Assembly: GCA_020744425.1 (NCBI GenBank)
Contig: JAGMUV010000018.1
Span: 1,054,001 to 1,118,000 of the forward strand
Direction: 5' to 3'
Source: Dactylonectria macrodidyma
Taxonomy: Eukaryota; Ascomycota; Sordariomycetes; Hypocreales; Nectriaceae
DNA: 64,000 nucleotides
Shown here: positions 58,022 through 64,000 of the stretch, piece after piece
Layout of the letters: the number at the start of each line of letters is the position of its first letter
How positions within the stretch are numbered: position 1 is the stretch's first letter
The notes under the pieces: model-generated
Database searches by the model: none
Told to the model about the DNA's origin: nothing
The model's input: only the letters and a program-made list of their open reading frames with translations
Translations under genes and position numbers: made by a program

Positions 58022-60801
58022 ATGGCCGACACCAACGTTATGGATGGTGACGAGCCATCCATGTTCCAGTGTGGTTTATGCAAGCATAACTTTAAGCGGA
58101 TGGAGCACCTGGCACGACATGTTCGTTCTCGTACGCTTTCCTGTTTTACCTACATCTTGGTGGAAGAGGGGTCAAGCTAACGCAATTTCTAGATACCCAG
58201 TCGAGGCCTCACAAGTGCCACATCTGTCCCAAGGCTTTCACAAGAACGTACGTTGTTCTATGCTTCCGAAAATAAGTCTTGAGCTGAGCAAAGAGCTGAA
58301 GCTATTTCGTTTCTCATTAGAGATCTTCTGAGAAGACATGTTTCAGGCCACCAGACTGAAACCAACACACCCAATGAAGATGCGCCTGGCTCCCATCGTG
58401 GTCTACCTTCCCGGGTAACCCAGGCGTGTAGAGCTTGCGCCTCCCATCATCTCAGGTGTTCCGAGGAGAAGCCATGTCGGCGTTGCACGAAGAGGGGGAT
58501 CCCCTGTATTTGGAGCAATCCAATGGCTCAGGATAGCATCGCCACCTCTGTCGATTCCAATCAAGCCGAAGAATCGCCCGATGCCCAGAGCGCGGGCTTG
58601 GCATCTACAAGTAGCCTGGCATTGCCAGTATTGCCTCTAGTTACGCAGGACATGGGTAGGTCAGATCTGGGTATTCCAGATGCGGAGCCATACTTGGGTA
58701 CTACCAACTGAAAGTCGAGGCTTGGGGCCATTGCTAACTGACTCGTTTAGACTGTTCGTTGAAGCTAGACGCTGCCCAACTCGTATTCGCGTTTCCCGAT
58801 CCAAATCTTCTCTCCGGAAGTTGGTCTCATCAAGGGATCATGGATCTGGATATAGACGCCAGTATGGATATAGACGACATTGACCTCGAATTCCTAAACA
58901 ACTACAATGCCAGCATCCCCTTCGAATTTGACACCATCTCTCAACCCGAAAAGAGCGTCACGAATTCACAACCTTGCCCCCGCGACATGCAAGCTTTTCA
59001 AACGTTGTACTGGCGCTTTCGGCCGAACAAGAAAGATCACCAGGGGAGTGAGGACCAGTACCTATCCATACCCTCCAGTGATCAGACATCTCCAGAGTCA
59101 CGAGTGCATCTCGAGAAACGGGTTACCTGTAGCGAGCTTGGAATGGCTACACGAGACAGGATCCTCGCCATGATTGTTACATGTTGTCGTCCAGAGAATT
59201 CCTTCCGGGCCACCGCATCATTTCCATCTGTTGAGCTGCTGGACACACTATTGCAGTATTATCTGACGTCTCCTGTGACGGGTGCAGCTTCTTTCTTGCA
59301 TCTAGCGGCCTTCAACCCAAATACGAGTCGGCCCGAGCTGGTTGCCATCATGGCTGCTGCCGGTGCTGCCTTGACATCAGATCCTACTCTCACTAAGCTT
59401 GGCTATGCCATCCAAGAATGTGTCAGAGTTGCCATTCTAAAACTTGTGAGTATCCTAGGTGAACTAGATCTCTTTGTGTTCACAAACGCTGACCAATCGT
59501 AGTGGGAGGAAGATAACACCATGGTTAGGGACCTGCAGATATCACAGGCATTCCTCATCACTCTCGAGATTGGCCTTTGGAGTGGACACAATCGTAAGGT
59601 TGAGATTGCTGAGGGTCTTCTACAGCCCATACTAACCATGTTTCGTCGCAATGGGAAACTCAAGCGCTCAGCTTATTCCGAGATGGTGGTACGCGACGAT
59701 CTTCAAGGCGCAGCGCTTGAGCGAACTTGGCTCACGTGGGTTGACTCCGAATCATACAAAAGGCTCGCATTCAGACTACTGGTGCATGATGCTAGTTGCT
59801 CCATGGCTCTGCTGGTCAATCCTTTGATATCGTACGCAGAATTCTCTGCCCCTCTTCCATTATCAGAGGCGATCTGGTCCTCCGACTCACCCGAGCGTTG
59901 GAAGGAAGCTTGGTTAAGCCGAACCAGTGACCGTATGTTCACGGTTACCGATTTTCTAACCGATCCAGAGACCCTGATCATGCACCGGGACAACATTGAT
60001 TTGACAACGGCAAGCTTTGCCATGGCTTCGTGCCCTTGGAGTATTTGTTGGGAGTTTATCCAACTCAATTCCCTTCAACGGTCGCGAAAACATCATTGGA
60101 ACGCGTTGGTCATGTCCTCGAGGCATGATGAACTCTCAAGACTAGTCAAAAAACTTCGAAACTTTGCCAGCCTTCACTTGACTCAGGCTACTAGCGTCGT
60201 CATGCGGCTTGAACTCGTGCTCTTGCATCTCCATATGCAATTCGAAGACATACAAATCTTTGCCGGACTCGAGGGACCAGAACAGGCTCGGTCTGTGTAT
60301 CCCTCCATCTGCGAATGGGCTCAATCCGAGCCTGCGAGAAGATCTGTGTACCACGCCGCTCAGATAATCAGAGTAGCCAGAGAGGTTCCACGAGCTTCAA
60401 TGGATCCCATCACCGCAATCATGCTCTACCATGCGAGCCTAGCCTTGTTGGCTTACGGACTCCTTGCGAAACCTAAGGTGGACGCTTGGCGAGGCTCATC
60501 GGGCTCATCAATGACTCCAGATTCCGCGGATGACGTATTCCTGGATCAGCCAGAGGACTTCACCATACGCGCATTCCTTCAGCATGGACGAGGAATCCCA
60601 TGTCTTCAATCTCTTACTAGTTCAGGGACAATCCCAAACAATCCTAGAACTATTTATTTGACGGATATCAAAAGCACCATGAGGGTTGTGGTCGACATTC
60701 TCCAAACCAACTATGACAACCAGTTAAAACCTCATCTTGCCGACAAGCTTATACAGCTTATAACAAGTTTGGAAAGCTCGTTAACAGGTGGATCTTATTA
60801 A
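58022..60801 (+). CDS. Fungal transcription factor with two C2H2 fingers and a Zn2Cys6 cluster
   Basis: Five exons (58022-58130, 58193-58247, 58321-58655, 58751-59445, 59503-60801) yield 830 residues. Finger one is CGLCKHNFKRMEHLARHVRSH and finger two CHICPKAFTRTDLLRRHVSGH, each completed across an intron (residues about 17-66). They are followed by a binuclear cluster ACRACASHHLRC...PCRRCTKRGIPC (about 94-121) with the exact C-2-C-6-C-5-C-2-C-6-C spacing. The rest (residues about 290-790) looks like the fungal-specific regulatory (middle homology) domain, with helical, hydrophobic segments and an acidic stretch (DLDIDASMDIDDIDLEFLNN) that may activate transcription. It is nuclear and is the only regulator in the cluster, so it is the probable pathway activator; this is inference from position. 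Confidence 0.93.
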
Positions 60802-61894
60802 TTTGATGTTTATTCAATCAGAGGCGAGATGATCATATCTGAATCTCTCCCCTCTCCTCACACAACGTGACAACTTGAATTGTTATTTCACAGAATGTGG
60901 ATCAGACAAAGCCAAATATGGCGAGGGTCAAGGTCGCGAAGCCAAAGTACGCCTCGTCGCTGTTGTGTGGGCCACCACCTCGCCCAAAATCTAGCCTCAC
61001 CTCATATCGCTTAAAATAATTACGCATGGCAATGTTCCATAGCTCCCAGCCCACATCTTTGAAGTTCCATCTTCATGCGTAGGTGACAGCTGACCTATTT
61101 CCTCCCGCCTTATCTGCAAAAACAAAAGGAGAGAAAGTTGGGGGCTGATTGAGAAGTGCACTCACGAATCGGGGACATGTGTTCTGCTGCAATGTGACAC
61201 CTTTTTGGGACGCAGCATCCAACAGCGGCACCTTGCACTTTTCGGTCAAGCTCACCCAGTGATTTGATCTTGGTTTTCGCTTTGGAAATGACATCTCATA
61301 TACCAGTGATACCTGTTTCGCCCGAATTAATCAGCTCTCGTGGTATGTATTGAGGCCGTAATATCTCTGCCCACCCACCTCACGCATCTCTAGCCACGTT
61401 TCTCGAAACATCAACAACGGCACTTAGCCCACTTACAGAGGTACTTTTCAGATGCACGAGAACGCCAAGTATTTGTGATTTGCTATATCTTGAGCTACCC
61501 CGCTCTCCACAGTCCTTGGACGCGTCTGTGCAGGGGAAGGATTCTGGAGGCCACGAAATGGTGTGGCACACCTTGCTGGGATACTGTTCACCGCTACGTG
61601 GGGAGTTATTCATGCCATCGAGTAATACGCGGAAGTGCGGTATCCGAAAATAGACTGCTGGATAACCTCTCGTCATATAACCAAAGCTACATCTGAGGTT
61701 CCATGTATGTTTTCGCCCAACCTATGTATTCATAACGCGTCTAAGACATGAATAAGTGGATATTGATGTATTCTATCTAATTAACAGGATGATCTTCATG
61801 TGCATCTTAAATGCGTATAAGTGTTCAAACCACATGCTTTGTGGTACCCAATGATTGCAAATCAATTCCAACTCCCATCGCATAACAATAATAT
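60802..61894. other. Intergenic region
   Basis: 1.1 kb with only short open frames of random appearance. It forms the 3' flank of the transcription factor gene. No gene was supported. Confidence 0.5.
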
Positions 61895-62331
61895 TTATGT
61901 TGAAGCTATACCACTTCCCGCGACAGCTTGTTCTGACCAGTCCCGGGACTTAATCGACCCACCCAAGTCGATGGTTGTGCTCGAAACACGCGTTTCTTGA
62001 TTTTTTAAGGGAAATTCGCGGGTAGAGAATGGGGTGCCGGGAGTGTATGCCGGGTTCTGCATTCGAGCGTTGACAGGTTCTTGCGCATCTTGCAGGAATT
62101 GAACCATTGTAGTGATCGCCGAGAAGTCTTCGCCATTGCTAGATTACTCAGGGCTCTTATTAGTACGTCACTCTCAAATTCGGGCACTTTGGGGAACCTA
62201 GAACCTCATGATCGATGCCATGGAAGAAAATGGGATTAAGGGGAGGATGGGGGATCTGGCGAGATGTAGTACCTGGTGCTGGCCGCTTGAGAACCACGGG
62301 TTGTTGGTGACGGCATGGGGAATATGCGCAT
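61895..62331 (-). CDS. Possible small spliced gene, 100 residues, unknown function
   Basis: Two exons on the minus strand (62331-62273 and 62138-61895) join in frame. The 134-base intron has a GT donor, a TACTAAT branch-like sequence about 25 bases before the acceptor, and an AG acceptor. The predicted product starts MRIFPMPSPTTRGSQAAS and ends in a polar tail; the main exon reads MVQFLQDAQEPVNARMQN then TPGTPFSTREFPLKNQETRV. I do not recognise it, and see no signal peptide or domain. The good branch point is the main argument for a real gene. It might be the last exons of a longer one. Confidence 0.4.
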
Positions 62332-64000
62332 AAGAATTGGTAGGTTTTCTCGGTTCTTGATTAGGCTCGTAGCACGGGTGGTTGATTAGACAGCCATGCA
62401 GAGGATATCCAAGATATCATGGCTCCGAGTGAGGAGGGAAAGAAAACAGCCTGTTAGTAGATACTGGGGGGGAATATGCGTAAGATGTAATGATCTGCTT
62501 AGGAGCCGCCGGGAGACTGGTGCGGAGAGACAGATCGAAGAGGGAATCTGACGTGTGTGTTATGTTTGGGGAAAGACTTTTCTTTGATGGACGTGAGCCA
62601 GAGTAACTTTATAGTTCTGACGCCCAGATCCACGTATTAACCACCAGTGATTTTACCCACACATTTGCGTACGTATTCGGGTGTTTGAGTCAGCTCTGAA
62701 GATCGCAGTGAGATCCTTGGGCCCCTACCTCTGTCCGGGTGAGGCGGCATCCTACCCATGCGTTGAGACGCAGAGGCTTGGTCAAGTTCTGGAAAAGTCA
62801 TACCCCACCCAGCCTGGCCACAGACGTATTAGGTTTCGGGGTGACCTCTTAATGGAAGTGTATAAAGAGGATGAATGATCTGTGCATCGCCCAAGACATG
62901 GCGTGGAGAAAGGGCTGACAACGACCAATAGATACCCTAACAACAAGCTATGAACACGGCGAACGCCGGCAGTGGGGAATAGCTGTCGAAAAAAGAAGGT
63001 GGCTATGACACCCTGGTATTCGATTAGGGCCAGGTGGCTCTACCTCCCCAGCTGCATGATGCAACGAACCGAACGCGGGGTATCAATGACCTCAAGGGTG
63101 GCCACTGGCCGAGAAGGATGGTGATCGCCCAATATTGGCATGGCGCTATTGTAACGCTAGTGACGTGACTGGCAGGTTCTTAGAGCTGCTGAGCTGCCAA
63201 TGATGACCTGTCATAATGTCTAATTCCCTTCTAGGTTACTTAGTTAGGGTCTCGACTGACGATCAATGGCATGAGGACGAGGAACTACTATGCAGACAAG
63301 GGATTCAGACAGGAGACTACCTAGACGAAGCAGGGCAGCCACGAGGTTTGCAAGGTGTCATGCGCCCACGCTTACTCGGTTACAGGAAAGCAACCATTGA
63401 AATCCATGGGAATCCTGGAATACAAATGGGAATCACACAATCACACTAGGGGAGTCAGCTCAGCTGGCTGATCGGCACCCCGCTACCGCCCGAGATGTGT
63501 GACCTACTCCCTGCTGTGTAACCCACCCTAACATGCCTGTTCCACGTGGCATTTCAGTGGCGTCAAACCTCCGTCCTCGAGCGGGACAGGCAGGACAGGG
63601 AACAATGCCGGGCGCTATGCTGCGTCAGGGCGCCCACGCAGACGTGCGCCCGCAAAGTGTAGTGGGATGCCTTATTCAGCCTGTTGGGTGTGTTACACAC
63701 AGCCAACGAGCAAGCTCGTTCGTAGGAAGAATGAATTAGGTTAAGGACGGACGAGGGACTAGAAACGGCTCACACCGCCGATGCCGCGTCATTGGCACGG
63801 GCCGGCCAGCCTTGTCGGGTTTGGAGGGGGATAAAACAAGGTGTGTGGCGGTCTTTCAGAGGCGTGGATCTTCATGGATGTGGCTGAAATGGCGTATTGC
63901 AACCTGAGCCTTCAGTTTGAGTCCTATCACTTGTCTGGGACGATCTCTCGTCGCTGTACGAATATGCAAGCGAGAGTCACTGGATTCCTTCAAGCCCTGG
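62332..64000. other. Terminal region without supported genes
   Basis: 1.7 kb with short open frames only. One (63216-63449) begins with residues resembling a serine-recombinase N terminus, discussed among rejected items. No repeats or RNA genes were recognised. Confidence 0.5.

Noticed and set aside
63216..63449. Open frame beginning with GYLVRVSTDDQ, like the N terminus of a serine recombinase
   Set aside because: The match is only about ten residues, with one extra residue inside the motif, and the rest of the 77-codon frame has no recombinase features or downstream continuation. Probably chance.
63440..63480. AGCTCAGCTGG-like sequence resembling a tRNA D-arm
   Set aside because: No matching T-arm (GTTCGAnTCC) at proper distance and no acceptor stem pairing.

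Overview
The window looks like nuclear DNA of a filamentous ascomycete (Pezizomycotina). Genes are split by short GT-AG introns of about 40-90 bases, lie on both strands without operons, and belong to families typical of moulds: a HET-domain protein, a STAND-type ankyrin protein, a decayed NACHT-ankyrin gene, a PTH11-like rhodopsin-domain protein, cytochromes P450, an NRPS-like carboxylate reductase and a zinc-cluster regulator. The genus cannot be read from the sequence. No tRNA, rRNA, CRISPR array or intact transposon is visible.

Layout. 1-820: the cut-off end of a multi-pass membrane protein. 0.8-5.3 kb: gene desert. 5.3-6.9 kb: rhodopsin-domain membrane protein. 8.7-10.6 kb: secreted amidase. 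12-13.2 kb: conserved fungal protein of unknown function, followed by a possible further coding fragment. 14.7-16.2 kb: secreted glycoside hydrolase preceded by a diverged tandem duplication. 17.2-22.3 kb: divergent pair of an ankyrin protein with a STAND-type N-terminal domain and a HET-domain protein. 23.2-27.7 kb: NmrA-like protein, signal-peptide-bearing crotonase and MDR enoyl reductase. 29.2-32.5 kb: NACHT-ankyrin pseudogene. 33.2-35.5 kb: amino-acid permease. 36.8-38.4 kb: unknown protein. 38.4-41 kb: gene desert.

41-60.8 kb is the most coherent block: an adenylation-thiolation-reductase enzyme, an ACMSD-like decarboxylase, a P450, a zinc alcohol dehydrogenase, an aldehyde dehydrogenase, a salicylate-hydroxylase-like flavoprotein, a second P450, and a regulator with two C2H2 fingers plus a Zn2Cys6 cluster. 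This is every part of a tailoring or catabolic pathway for a carboxylic (probably aromatic) acid, with no polyketide synthase, terpene synthase or multimodular NRPS in view. The order of reactions is inference: acid reduced to aldehyde, aldehyde interconverted with alcohol and acid by the two dehydrogenases, ring hydroxylation by the flavoprotein and P450s, decarboxylation by the metal-dependent enzyme. The last 3 kb hold one possible small spliced gene and otherwise nothing recognisable.

Intron borders were placed by hand from splice signals, frame continuity and family motifs. They are predictions; each gene span covers its introns.
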